Positions 1-8,521 of a DNA stretch of 15,651 nucleotides are shown in pieces. The DNA lies in the NCBI GenBank assembly GCA_943704415.1, contig CALSCO010001713.1:1-15651 (forward strand), read 5' to 3'. Origin of the DNA: Parvularia atlantis (lineage: Eukaryota > Opisthokonta > Rotosphaerida). The position numbers and the translations under genes are program-made. The notes beneath the pieces were generated by a model. That model saw nothing but the letters and a program-made list of their open reading frames with translations, had not been told where the DNA came from and made no database searches. The number at the start of each line of letters is the position of its first letter. The stretch's first letter is position 1.

Positions 1-134
1 CCCCCCCACGACGCGCGTGCAGCGCACCACGACGACGGCCTGGCCCAGCGGCGAGCGGTGCGCGGGCTCGGCGTTGTGCCCGTGCGTGGGCGAGCGCGGC
101 GGCGACAGGAGCGAGCCGCTGCTGCTGCTGGCGG

Positions 135-165
<31 letters not shown>

Positions 166-306
166 TGTTGTGCGCGTTGCCGCTGCCGTCGTCACGGCCG
201 TCGTCACGGCCGCCTTGACGGGGGCGGGCAGCGCGAGCCCCGGCGCGTGCGCCTCGTGGTCCGGTGCATCTGCAGTGTCACGCGGACTGTCGCTGCCGCC
301 GTCCAT
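1..306 (-). CDS. 5' part of an unrecognised low-complexity protein, cut by the left edge
   Basis: I do not recognise this gene. Reading the minus strand from an ATG at 306-304, the frame stays open to the window edge (102 codons) with almost only G or C at third positions, as in the certain genes. The N-terminus is acidic and rich in Pro, Ala and Asp. Then come an Ala/Thr/Val-rich stretch, a run of 12 threonines coded by the GTC-type repeat at 136-171, and a Ser/Pro-rich segment. A GTGCGC at 27-22 lies in phase 0 and matches the usual donor here, followed by a poly-G run at the edge, so the first exon may end at 28. The gene diverges from RPN3 across about 155 bp. The start and the reality of the gene are inferred from codon use and spacing; a function cannot be given. 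Confidence 0.5.
136..171. repeat. CGT/GTC trinucleotide microsatellite, coding for poly-threonine on the minus strand
   Basis: Ten CGT units followed by two TTG-type units. Read in the minus-strand frame they give ACG codons and two ACA codons, a run of twelve Thr. The length is a multiple of three, so the frame is kept. Confidence 0.8.
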
Positions 307-461
307 CCCCCTCGTCCTGCGTCCCTTCCTCCGCTGCTGCTCCTTTATCCGCCCTCCGTTGCACCGTGCCGCCGTGTGCCGCGGCGCCGCCTCTGCCGCC
401 GCCCCTGTGCCGCGGCGCCGCGGGGGGGCCTTGTCAGTTCCGAAGAGAACGCCAGCGAAGG
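307..461. promoter_or_regulatory. Divergent promoter region between the left-edge gene and RPN3
   Basis: This 155-bp gap separates two divergent start codons, so promoters and 5' UTRs of both must lie here unless transcripts overlap. It is C/T-rich on the plus strand. It holds a 16-bp direct repeat (TGTGCCGCGGCGCCGC) at 375-390 and 406-421. I see no TATA box and no yeast-type proteasome element (GGTGGCAAA). Confidence 0.45.
375..421. repeat. Two copies of a 16-bp direct repeat with a GC-palindromic core
   Basis: TGTGCCGCGGCGCCGC occurs at 375-390 and again at 406-421, start to start 31 bp. Each copy contains CCGCGG and GGCGCC. The second copy ends 40 bp before the chosen RPN3 start codon. 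A role as a transcription-factor site is inference only. Confidence 0.6.
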
Positions 462-1440
462 ATGACAGCGCGCGACGCCTACAAAGACAGTTGCGCAGCA
501 GACGCGTCTCGAATGGCTGACGCGGCGGCGCTGACGGCGACCACGGCGGCTGCCGCTGCGGCCGTCGCCGACCTCGCGCCGGCCGCGTCGCCCGCGGACC
601 GCCTCTGGACGGGTGCGGCGTCGCACCCTGCCTGCTTGTGGGCGCTGACGGCGACGGCGGCGCGCAACAGAGCTGCAGGCGCAGGTGCTACTGATCGAGA
701 AGGGCGCGCAGGCCCGCGAGGGGCGCTTCGTGCAGCGCGTCCTCCGCACCTTCAGCGTCCTGCGCAAGCGCCTCGTCGGCCCCGTGTTGGCGCGCGCCGT
801 CGTGACGTTCCTGGCCGTTGGTGCGGCATCCCGTGTGCGCCGTCGTCGATGCTGACCGGCGCCGCGCGACGAAAGACCACCCTCGGCGCGAGCTGCTGCC
901 CGACTTTGGCGAGCCGTTCACGCCGACGCCGCAGCCGCCCGTCGCCCTCGCCGCCGCCCTCACGACCGCCGCCGGGGTGTGTACGCTCGCTCTTGGCGAC
1001 CGATGCTGAGCCGCGCCCCGTACGCACAGCCGCCCACCGCCACCGGGCTCCTCGCGCCCGTCCCCGCCGCCCCCGCTGCATCCGCCGCGCCCGCCAGTCT
1101 CGTCACGAGCACGCCCGAGGTCGACGCGTACCTTGGCCTGCTGTGCCTCGCGCACTTGCACGACAGCAAGCAGCACGGCAAGGTGCCCGATCTCCACTGC
1201 TCGTTGTCGTTATCGCCTCATGCGTCCACAGGCCGCCAGCCTCGCCACGCAGCTCGTTGCGCAGTTCACGACAGCCAACCTGCGCGCACTCGACCCGCTC
1301 ATCGCGCGCATGTTCTTCCTCCAGGCGCGCGCGCACGACGCGCTCGGCACGGCCGCCGAGCTGCGCCCCGTCTTTCTCGACGCGCTGCGCGTGGCGACGC
1401 TGCGCCGCGACGAGGACTGCCAGGTGCGCCGCGTGTGCCT

Positions 1441-1489
<49 letters not shown>

Positions 1490-2675
1490 ACCGGCTGATC
1501 GCCGCTTGTGCAGGCCACGCTGCTCAACGAGATCCTGCGCAACCTGCTCGCCTTCAAGCTGTACGAGCAGGCTGTCAAGCTCGTGTCCAAGACGACGCTG
1601 CCCGAGAACGCGAGCAACAACCAGCAGGCGCGGCATCTGTACTACACTGGTGCGCGCCGATGCGCGGACGGTGCGACCGCGGCTGACGTCTTGTGTGCCG
1701 CGCAGGGCGCATCAAGGCCATCCAGCTCGACTACTCGGACTCGCACAAGAGCCTCAGCGCGGCCATCCGCAAGGGCCCGCAACCGCCTGCCGCGCCTGGC
1801 TTCCAGCAGACGGTGCCGCCTGACGCCCGCGCCCCGGCTGGCTCGCTGACATGGCGGTGCGCGTGTCCCAGGTGCACAAGCTCGCGATCATCGTGCAGCT
1901 CCTGCTGGGCGAGATCCCCGAGCGCAGCACGTTCCGCATCCCCGTTTTGCGCAAGCCGCTCCAGCCGTACCTGCACCTGACGCAGGCCGTGCGCGTGGGC
2001 GACTTGCGCTTGTTCCAGGAAACGGTCGATAAGTTTGGGGACAAGTTCCGCGCCGACGACACGTACACGCTGATCCTGCGGTGCGCGCGGCCCGTGTTGC
2101 TCGGTGGCAGGCGGACTGAGCGCGCGCGCGGCGGTGGCGCCAGGCTGCGGCACAACGTGATCAAGACGGGCGTGCGCATGATCAGTGTGTCGTACTCGCG
2201 CATCGCGCTGAGCGACATCGCGCGCAAGCTGCACCTCGACAGCGCCGAGGACGCCGAGTGCGCTCGCACTGTTGCACTCGCTGCCGCGCCGCTCACGGAG
2301 CGCGTAGGTACATCGCGGCCAAGGCCATCCGCGACGGCGTGATTGAGGCCGTGCTCGACCACAAGCAGGGTCACATGAGTTCCAAGGCGCGCAGCGCGTG
2401 CGCGTAGTGGCGTGCTGCGCCGTGCTGACATGCGCGCGCAGGAGGTGCTCGACGTGTACTCGACGACCGAGCCGCTCGAGGCGTTCAACCAGCGCCTGGG
2501 CTACTGCCTCAACCTGCACAACCAGGCGGTCAAGGCGCTGCGCTTCCCGTCCAACTTGCACAAGAAGCAGTTTGAGTCGATCGAGGACCGGAAGGAGCGC
2601 GAGCGCGAGGAGAAGGAGCTGGCCAAGGAGCTGGCCGACGGCGGCGGCGACGACGGCGGCGACGACATGATGTGA
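462..2675 (+). CDS. RPN3: 26S proteasome regulatory subunit RPN3 (PSMD3)
   Basis: Non-ATPase subunit of the 19S lid, a PCI-domain scaffold protein of the 26S proteasome. Exons: 462-612, 671-820, 876-976, 1030-1182, 1232-1423, 1514-1649, 1706-1812, 1872-2080, 2144-2257, 2308-2386, 2442-2675, giving 541 residues; human PSMD3 has about 534. Family hallmarks are clear: the [19 protein letters not shown] segment, LLLGEIPER, then the PCI core with [36 protein letters not shown] and DVYSTTEP, and a charged, acidic C-terminus ending DDMM. An in-frame ATG at 513 would give 524 residues; 462 is chosen for its purine at -3, and the choice is uncertain. Intron 5 carries a TG microsatellite, and intron 10 starts with GC. 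Identity is near certain; the N-terminal 100 residues are less conserved. Confidence 0.95.
1444..1488. repeat. (TG)n microsatellite inside RPN3 intron 5
   Basis: About 22 uninterrupted TG/GT units lie inside the 90-bp intron 1424-1513, right after the GTGCGC donor region. The repeat makes this the longest intron of the gene; the others are 49-63 bp. Confidence 0.9.
2387..2441 (+). other. GC-AG intron of RPN3
   Basis: The exon ends ...TCCAAG and the intron begins GCGCGC. The next exon starts GAGGTGCTC in phase 0, giving [13 protein letters not shown], which matches the conserved RPN3 family without gap. No GT in this stretch gives the right phase before the in-frame TAG at 2405-2407. A CTGAC branch-like site lies about 17 bases before the CAG acceptor. 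Confidence 0.8.
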
Positions 2676-2692
2676 GCGGGCGCCCTCACGGG

Positions 2693-2734
<42 letters not shown>

Positions 2735-2857
2735 GCTTGTGATCACGGCGCGCGGCGAAGATCAGCTGGGGGGAGAAGACGGCGCGACACGGGTCAGGGC
2801 CGATTGCGCGTTTGCTGACCGACCGACTGGGACACTTCCGCCCCGCTCGCCTTCGTC
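2676..2857. promoter_or_regulatory. RPN3-GST1 intergenic region with (GA)n tract
   Basis: 182 bp between two genes on the same strand. It must hold the RPN3 3' end and the promoter of the first GST-like gene. A GA-rich microsatellite fills 2693-2730 with one AAA interruption. No polyadenylation hexamer AATAAA and no TATA box is visible. Confidence 0.4.
2693..2730. repeat. (GA)n microsatellite
   Basis: GA dinucleotides with a short GAAA interruption near 2701-2704. It lies 18 bp after the RPN3 stop codon and 128 bp before the next start codon. Confidence 0.9.
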
Positions 2858-3934
2858 ATGGCATCGACCGTCGCCGCCGCCGCCGCCGCCGCGACCGAGT
2901 GGGTGCTCGTGACCTTCCCCGAGTCGCAGTACAGCGAGAAGGCGCGGTGGGCGCTGCAGCGGGCCGGCGTGCCCTTTGTCGAGTCGCCGCACTTCCCCTC
3001 GTTCCAGAAGAAGGAGTTCGCGACCATCGGCTTCCCCGAGGGCCGCACCGTGCCCGTCCTGTACGAGCGCCCGCGCGGCGACACGCGCGCCCGCGCCCTG
3101 CGGATCGCCCCCGACTCGCACGCCTGCGTCGTCGTCGCCGACGAGGCCATCGCCGACCCGGCCCTCAAGCTGTACCCGCCCGACCGCCGCGCCGAGGTCG
3201 AGCGCCTCGAGGTGCGCGCCGCCGCCGACGGCATCGCGTGGTGCGCCCGTCTGACGCGCACTGCAGAAGGACTACGACGAGCACCTCGGCCCGGCCGGGC
3301 GCATCGTGCTCCTCGGCAACGCCCTCGCCGAGTTGGACTTTGGCCAGCTCAAGGAGGGCGTGCCGGCCAACGAGCGCTTCTGGGGCAGCCTGCTGCTGCC
3401 GCTCTTCCGCCCGATCACGCGCTGGCGTGCGTCGCGGCTGCCGTGCGCGCGACCGTGCTCACGACGGACGGCGGCGCGCAGGCTTCGACCTCAGCGAGGG
3501 CGCGACACGCGCGGCCGAGGCCGAGGTCATGCGCATCTTCGATGAGGCCGCGACGCTGCTGGCCGACGGGCGTCCGTACCTGACCGGCGCGACGCTGGCC
3601 GCGGCCGACATCACGTTGGCGTCGCTCGCCGCGCCGTGTGCGTGCTGCCTTCTGCTCGTTCAAGTTGCTGACAGGGGCGCGCATTGCAGTCATCTTCCCG
3701 GACCAGTTTGGCGGCCACGCGAAGCCGTACGCGCGGCAGGGGCCCAAGACGCGCGCCCTGGTCCGTCCTCGCGCGCTGGTCGGCCTTAGAGACGCTAACT
3801 CTACGTCACGGTCGCAGGCCGACCGCTTCCGCGCGACGCCCGCCGGCCAGTACATCCTCAAGCTGTTTGCAGTCGACCGCGCCGTCGTCCTCGCACCCGC
3901 CGCGCCTGCTGCTGCCCCCGTGATGTCGAAGTGA
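2858..3934 (+). CDS. Glutathione-S-transferase-like protein, copy 1 (Ser at the catalytic position)
   Basis: Predicted soluble GST-fold protein of 285 residues. Exons: 2858-3211, 3267-3426, 3482-3637, 3690-3760, 3818-3934. The N-terminal thioredoxin-like domain shows YSEKARWALQRAG (Ser26 where the family has its active Ser/Cys), the cis-proline region GRTVPVLY, and PDS in place of the usual glutathione-binding ES. The C-terminal helical domain has GRPYLTGATLAAADITLASLAAP, the typical F/L-TAAD-type helix of GSTs. A poly-Ala run follows the start Met. It is a tandem paralogue of the next gene: all four introns fall at matching positions and phases, and exons 3 and 4 have identical lengths (156 and 71 bp). 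Conjugating or thiol-transferase activity is family knowledge; the substrate is unknown. Confidence 0.82.
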
Positions 3935-4034
3935 ACGTGTGAAGGCATAACACGCGCGCGCGAAACGCGTGTGAGACACGGCTCATCAGTTAACGTTCGA
4001 TCTGATCGGCGCCGATTTCGGGATCGTCAGGACG

Positions 4035-5048
4035 ATGCTCGAGCTGCACGTCATTGCGCCGTCGCACTTCTGCGAGAAGGGCCGCTGGGCGCTGCAGCGC
4101 GCGTGCCTGGCCTTCCGCGAGCACGTGCACGTGCCCGTCCTCCACGTCTTCTCCGTCTACCTGCGCGGCCTGCGCGCTGGCCCCGGCGGCCGCCCGTCGA
4201 TGCCGATCCTGGTCGTGCACGGCCCGGGCGCGCCGCGGCGCATCCTGCCCGAGTCCAACGACATCCTCCGCTACGCCGACGAGGCCGCCGCCAACTCGGC
4301 CGCGCGGCTGTACCCGGCCGACAAGACGCAGCGCGAGGCGATCGAGACCTTCGAGGCACGTGCGGCACGCGCCGTGCGCAGGTGCATCGCACTCACGCGC
4401 GCGCGCAGGCCAAGTGCAACAAGGTGCTCGGCCCGGCCGTGCGCTCGGTCTGCTACGGCCTCATCCTCAGCGACCCGGGGCTGTACGCGATGTACGTCTG
4501 GCACACGGGCTGGATTCAGCACGTGCTCGCGTGGCTGCTCATGCCGCTCATCCGCCGCCTCGTGCACCGAGGTGCGCACCGTTGCTGCATCGCCCGCGCG
4601 CTCACACGTGCGCGTGCACGCAGGCTACATCGGCAACGACGAGCGCCTGCGCAAGCAGCGCGAGCGCCTCGACGCGATCCTGCAGGAGGCCGACGACATG
4701 CTCGCCGACGGCCGCTCGTACCTCTTCGGCGACCGCTTCACGGCGGCCGACCTGACGTTCTGCGCACTGGCGGCGCCACGTGTGTGGCCTCCCGCGCCTC
4801 TGCGCCCCCTGCTGAGCAGATCGCGCGCTCACAGTCGTCAACGCGCCCAACTACGGCGGCAGCACGCTCGACATGACCAAGGCGCCCAGGAGCGTGCACG
4901 ACCTGGTGCGCTGCCGTGCGCGCGCTGCCCGTGCTTCCGCTCACGCACGCACGGCGCATGCGCCCGCCAGATCGACTCGGTGCGCGCACGCCCCTGCGGC
5001 AAGTTCATCCTGCGCATGTACGCCGAGGAGCGCGACCGGCGGTTCTGA
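4035..5048 (+). CDS. Glutathione-S-transferase-like protein, copy 2 (Cys at the catalytic position)
   Basis: A 262-residue GST-like protein. Exons: 4035-4355, 4409-4571, 4624-4779, 4835-4905, 4971-5048. Motifs: HFCEKGRWALQRA with Cys13 where copy 1 has Ser26, RPSMPIL with the cis-proline, PESNDILRYADEA with the glutathione-binding ES, and in the C-terminal domain GRSYLFGDRFTAADLTFCALAAP. A hydrophobic stretch (about residues 133-152, IQHVLAWLLMPLIRRLV region) could be a buried helix or a membrane contact. Cys and the intact ES motif suggest a thiol-transferase-like or reductase-like chemistry different from copy 1; this is inference. Intron 1 starts with GC. The gap to copy 1 is 100 bp. Confidence 0.82.
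   Translation: MLELHVIAPSHFCEKGRWALQRACLAFREHVHVPVLHVFSVYLRGLRAGPGGRPSMPILVVHGPGAPRRILPESNDILRYADEAAANSAARLYPADKTQREAIETFEARAARAVRRCIALTRARRPSATRCSARPCARSATASSSATRGCTRCTSGTRAGFSTCSRGCSCRSSAASCTEVRTVAASPARSHVRVHAGYIGNDERLRKQRERLDAILQEADDMLADGRSYLFGDRFTAADLTFCALAAPRVWPPAPLRPLLSRSRAHSRQRAQLRRQHARHDQGAQERARPGALPCARCPCFRSRTHGACARQIDSVRARPCGKFILRMYAEERDRRF
4356..4408 (+). other. GC-AG intron of GST copy 2, supported by its paralogue
   Basis: The exon ends TTCGAG, the intron starts GCACGT and ends CGCAG, phase 0. The copy-1 intron lies at the same codon position (LE-KDYDEHLGPA against FE-AKCNKVLGPA) and starts GTGCGC. A GT-start alternative (intron 4374-4408) would be only 35 bp and would insert seven residues into the alignment. 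The nearer GT at 4360 gives the wrong phase. Confidence 0.75.
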
Positions 5049-5196
5049 GCCTTGTGCGGCACCCTCACGAGGCGGACAACGTACATCATTATTCCCCCCC
5101 CCCCCCCCCCCCTTGCACCCTCTCCTTCGTTCATCTCCGGCCAGAGCATGAGCTGGATCAACTTGGGTTGGCGGCGCGGCCCGCGGGCGTGCGCGC
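5049..5196. other. Convergent intergenic region with a 19-base poly-C run
   Basis: 148 bp between the stop of GST copy 2 and the stop of the minus-strand gene that faces it. It contains ATCATTATT followed by a pure C run at 5094-5112. I see no gene. Both 3' ends must lie here or run into each other. Confidence 0.6.
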
Positions 5197-5671
5197 TCAC
5201 TCCTCGTCCGTCGCGGGCGGCGGGACGATCGGCTTGGCCTGCTCGCCGTACTGCTGCTGCTCGAGCGGGCTGAGCGGCTTCTTCTGCAGCTCGTGGAAGA
5301 GCACGCGCGTGAGGTTGTTCTCGTCGTCGAACGAGAGGTACGAGCCGTCGTGGATGTAGTCGAACACGCCGCGGTGGTGCAGCGCGGGCGCGATGCTGTC
5401 GGGCAGGGCCTGCTCGAGGTGCTGGCGCAGCATGAACTCGTTGGCCTGGCGCACGGCCTCCTTGGCCTGCTGGATCATCCACTCGCTGTCGTCGGTCGGG
5501 CGCCGGCAGAGTGCGCCGGCGTCGTCGTCGGCCAGCTCAGCGAGCGCCTCGTCCAGGTGCCAGCGCGCGGGGTCGTCGTGGCTCTTCTGCGACTCGGCGA
5601 CGAGGCGGTTCATGGACTGGCCCACGGTCTCGACGGCGACGGTGGCCATGGCGTGGATGTGCACGGGCTCG

Positions 5672-5709
<38 letters not shown>

Positions 5710-6108
5710 GACGTGTGGTTCATGCTGATGGTTGTCGTCGACGGCCTTGCCGTGCTTGCGCTGCAGACGCGCGAGGACCTGCGCCCACGCGCCCGCCGTC
5801 AGCCTCCGCTGCACGCTTTCTCATCCCGGCCCATGCGAACGCACGCGCTTGGCGTGCTCGAGACGGCGCACCCACGGGTCGGCCTCGTGCGCGTGCGCCG
5901 ACGTCTCGCTGCTCGTCGTGCGCCGCCAGCCGGCGTGACTGTGTGTGTGGTGCGGGCCGTGCGCCTCGTGTTCGTGCGGCTGAGGCTGCGCCTGCGGCGG
6001 GTGCTGATGGTACGGCTGCGCGCAGGCGACGCCGACGACGAGCGCGCGCGGCAGGCGCCCGATGGTCGTCGTGGGCGTGCGGAACAGGCGCGGCAAGACG
6101 CGGCTCAT
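5197..6108 (-). CDS. Unrecognised His/Gln-rich protein with possible mitochondrial presequence
   Basis: I do not recognise a family. Two exons, 6108-5845 and 5778-5197, give 281 residues. The intron 5844-5779 has donor GTGCGT, branch CTGAC and acceptor GCGCAG. Shorter in-frame alternatives use an acceptor at 5809 and would add ten residues. The N-terminus MSRVLPRLFRTPTTTIGRLPRAL has five Arg and no acid, like a mitochondrial targeting sequence. A His/Pro/Gln-rich region follows, then eleven glutamines from pure CAG codons (the CTG run at 5674-5706), then a more ordered, acidic C-terminal half with DEALAELADD, EWMIQQAKEAVRQANEFMLR and GVFDYIHDGSYLSFDDENN. The C-terminal half has normal amino-acid balance and is probably the functional part. 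Location and role are open. Confidence 0.65.
5674..5706. repeat. Pure (CTG)11, coding for poly-Gln on the minus strand
   Basis: Eleven CTG units without interruption. On the minus strand they are CAG codons for eleven Gln in the hypothetical protein. Pure CAG runs are prone to length change, so allele length may vary between strains. Confidence 0.9.
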
Positions 6109-6312
6109 TCGGCGCGGGCGATGCGGCGCGGTCAGCAGCTGGCGAGACGCAAAGTGCCCGACGCCCGGCCGTGGGAGAGGGTGAGCCGGCGGGTGCGCGC
6201 GCGCCCGCAGGATGGCGCGGGACCCGTCATTGTGACGTCGGTGAGACAGTCCGCTTCACTCTGTTTCAGGCGCGCGCTCCCATCAAACCGCCCTGGACAA
6301 CGCCTTTGCCCC
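6109..6312. promoter_or_regulatory. Intergenic region: 3' end of cystathionine gamma-synthase and promoter of the His/Gln-rich gene
   Basis: 204 bp between two minus-strand genes. I see no ORF with the local codon pattern, no TATA box and no AATAAA. Its content is otherwise unremarkable. Confidence 0.35.
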
Positions 6313-8521
6313 TCACTCGCACGCCGCCAGCGCGCGTGCCAGCACCGCCCACAGCGCCGCCGGGTCCTCCAGCCCCACCGACAGCCGCACCAGGTGCCGC
6401 GACACCCCGCACGCCTCGGCCCAGTCCAGCTCGTCGTAGTGCGCGATGACCGTGTACGGGCAGCACAGCGTGAAGTTGGTGCCGAGCGAGGGCCCCTGGT
6501 GAGACGCGGGTTCAGCCCGTGGGCGCGGATCGCGGGATGGGGTGTGTGTGACGCGCCTTGCACACGCTCAGCGCGTCAAACAGCCGCGCCGCGTCCTCGC
6601 GCCGCTTCAGCACCACCGACAGCAGCCCGCCGTATCCGCCGTCGACCGCACGCATGACCGCCGCGTACTGCGCCGCGCACGTGTACTTGGGGTAGTACAC
6701 CTCGGCCACTGCCCGGCGGTGGCGCTCAGCGACCGCGGCAGATCGCAGCGGATCCGCGCACGGCACCCGCGGCGTGCTCCCGCAGCCGGTCCGCGACGTA
6801 CTCGGCCGTCGCGTTGATGCGCCGCGAGCGCGGCAGGAACGTGCGCGAGTTGCGCTCGAGGAAGATCGCGTCCTCTGCCCGCGCGCGCACCGCCCGTTAG
6901 CGCCCAGCAACACATTGCGTTGCGACGCGCACCCGACCACAGCAGGTCCTCGTACTCGCGCTCCATGATCGCCTTGAGCGCGTTGCGGTACCGTCCGCTC
7001 TGCTTGATCACGACGCTGGCGCGCGGCCGTGCGTGAGGGGCGGCCCGTTGCGCACGCCGTGGCGGGTCGCACCTCCCGCCCATCACGTTCGAGTCGCCCG
7101 AGAAGACCTTTGTAAGGCTCGTCATGAGCACGTCGACGTACGGCATGATCTGCGCGTGCGCATGCACGTCCGAGTCATCAGCGGGCAGTGCGACACGTGG
7201 CCGAGGGGCACGCACGTCGACGTTGTGGAAGTGCGCGAGCGTGTCGTCGACAAAGACGGGAAAGTCGTACTCTGCGGCACCCGCTCACGTAAGCCCGCCG
7301 GCGCGTACACGTTGCCGCTAGCGCACCCTTGGCCAGCGCGGCGATGGCGCGGATGTCGCACGAGCGCAGGAGCGGGTTGCTCGGGAACTCGCAGAACAGC
7401 GCAGCGATGCTGTTGCCCGGCCATCAGCGCGCCGCTGCCGTGCGCCCGCGCGTGCCGACGGCGCACCGCTCGCCCCCCTGCAGCAGCGCCGCCAGCTTGG
7501 CCAGGTCGCTCTCGTCCGCAAACGGGAAGAAGACGGCCTGGCCCTGGCCAAACTTCTGCAGGATCTTGAGCGTGTCAAGGTAGGCGAAGCTGCGCGGCTA
7601 TCGCTCAGTGCGTGCGCGCGCGCGCGCGCGCTCGGCCTGGCGCACCCAAAGAGCACCGTGCGCCCCGTCGGCCGCCACAGGCGCAGCACGCGGTGCGCGT
7701 TGTAGATCGCGGCCATCCCCGTCGCGTAGAGGTACACGTTTTGCTTGGGCTCTGCGCGTGCGCGTGTTAGCCAGCCGCTCACGCGCGACCGCGAGCAGCA
7801 GCAGCGTGCACGCGCCCTGCAGCACGTCCGCGATGCGCCGGCGCAGCGCGTTGCGCGCCGCGTTGGCCGACGTCCACGACAGGTTGCGGCCGTAGTGCTC
7901 CTCGACGTAGCGGTCGATCTCTTCGTCCTCGTTGAGCGGGCGCCCCTGCCGCAGCGCGAACTCGGCCAGGCGCGACGACACGACCTCGCCCGAGTGCTGC
8001 CTGTCGTTGTTGTCAGCTCACCAACGGCCCAACGGCGATCACGCGCCGCACCAGAAGCGCTTGACCGTCGTCGCGAGGGCGGCCGGGAAGAGCACGGCGG
8101 CCAGGCCGACATCGGGCGCGGCCACGAGCGGGGCGACGCGCACGTCCGCCGTCGGCGTGCCCGGCGCCTGGTCGAGGACGAACGCGCGGCAGGCGTCGGC
8201 GACGCGGCGCGACGCGAAGACGAGCGCGCGCTCGTCCCGCGCGGCATCGGCCAGCCGCGCCTCGCACAGCGCCACCAGCCGGCGCACGCTCGCGTGGTAC
8301 ACGAAGCGCGGGTAGCCGCTGCGCAGCGCCTGGTGCACACGCGCCGCGCCCTCCTCGTAATCGACGTTGTCGCGCCACGTCGGCTGCGGCCGCCCTGTGA
8401 GCGGATGCAGCGGGCAGCGGACGGCGCGCACCAGGCAGACCGACACCGCGTGCGGCGTGGGCGGGATCGGCGCGCCCAGCGGCGGCACGGCCGGCACGAT
8501 CGGGCGGGTGGCGGCGAGCAT
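6313..8521 (-). CDS. Cystathionine gamma-synthase, fungal STR2 type (PLP enzyme)
   Basis: Joins an activated homoserine with cysteine to make cystathionine, in transsulfuration towards methionine; PLP-dependent, probably cytosolic. Twelve exons: 8521-8432, 8383-8052, 8000-7816, 7751-7646, 7589-7467, 7409-7327, 7271-7216, 7149-7073, 7015-6933, 6874-6767, 6708-6557, 6495-6313, giving 525 residues. The N-terminal region of about 200 residues (HAVSV-CLPTWRDNVDYEEG, GYPRFVYH, KRFWQHSGE) is typical of fungal STR2-like proteins. The catalytic domain shows YATGMAAIYNAHR (G214-M215, cofactor phosphate), FCEFPSNPLLRS, FVDDTLAHFHNVD (Asp315, pyridine nitrogen), TSLTKVFSGDSNVMGGS (Lys339, Schiff base) and GPSLGTNFTL near the C-terminus. 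Introns 3 and 11 start with GC. Its ATG is only 67 bp from the stop of the upstream acyltransferase gene. Confidence 0.92.
6496..6556 (-). other. GC-AG intron 11 of cystathionine gamma-synthase
   Basis: The exon ends TGCAAG, the intron starts GCGCGT and ends ACCAG, 61 bp, phase 0. The joined protein reads DALSVCK-GPSLGTNFTL, the conserved order in fungal cystathionine gamma-synthases. Using the GT nine bases upstream would delete VCK. Confidence 0.75.
7752..7815 (-). other. GC-AG intron 3 of cystathionine gamma-synthase
   Basis: The exon ends CTGCAGG, the intron starts GCGCGT, has CTAAC near its end and stops at GCGCAG, 64 bp. Phase 1 fits and gives IADVLQ-EPKQNVYLYATGM. The nearest GT in the right phase (CGTGAG) would leave an intron of only about 31 bp, shorter than any other here. 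Confidence 0.65.

Noticed and set aside
264-1823. A 519-codon plus-strand open frame over RPN3
   Set aside because: It reads through at least six introns and the TG repeat in wrong frames; only short parts match RPN3 exons. The spliced model explains the conserved sequence.
4374-4408. GT-start alternative for GST copy 2 intron 1
   Set aside because: The intron would be 35 bp, shorter than any other here, and would insert seven residues that the paralogue lacks. I prefer the GC donor at 4356 but cannot exclude this without cDNA.
5094-5112. Poly-C run as a possible assembly error or functional element
   Set aside because: It lies in a convergent gap with no gene. Nothing in the sequence allows a role to be assigned, and its length may be imprecise.
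5809-5844. A 36-bp intron in the His/Gln-rich gene
   Set aside because: It is too short and lacks a branch site. The acceptor at 5779 follows a CTGAC at a usual distance and gives a 66-bp intron.
5293-6657. A 454-codon plus-strand frame opposite the His/Gln-rich gene
   Set aside because: It is the complement of the CAG tract and nearby coding exons, giving poly-Leu and Arg-rich sequence without domain signs.
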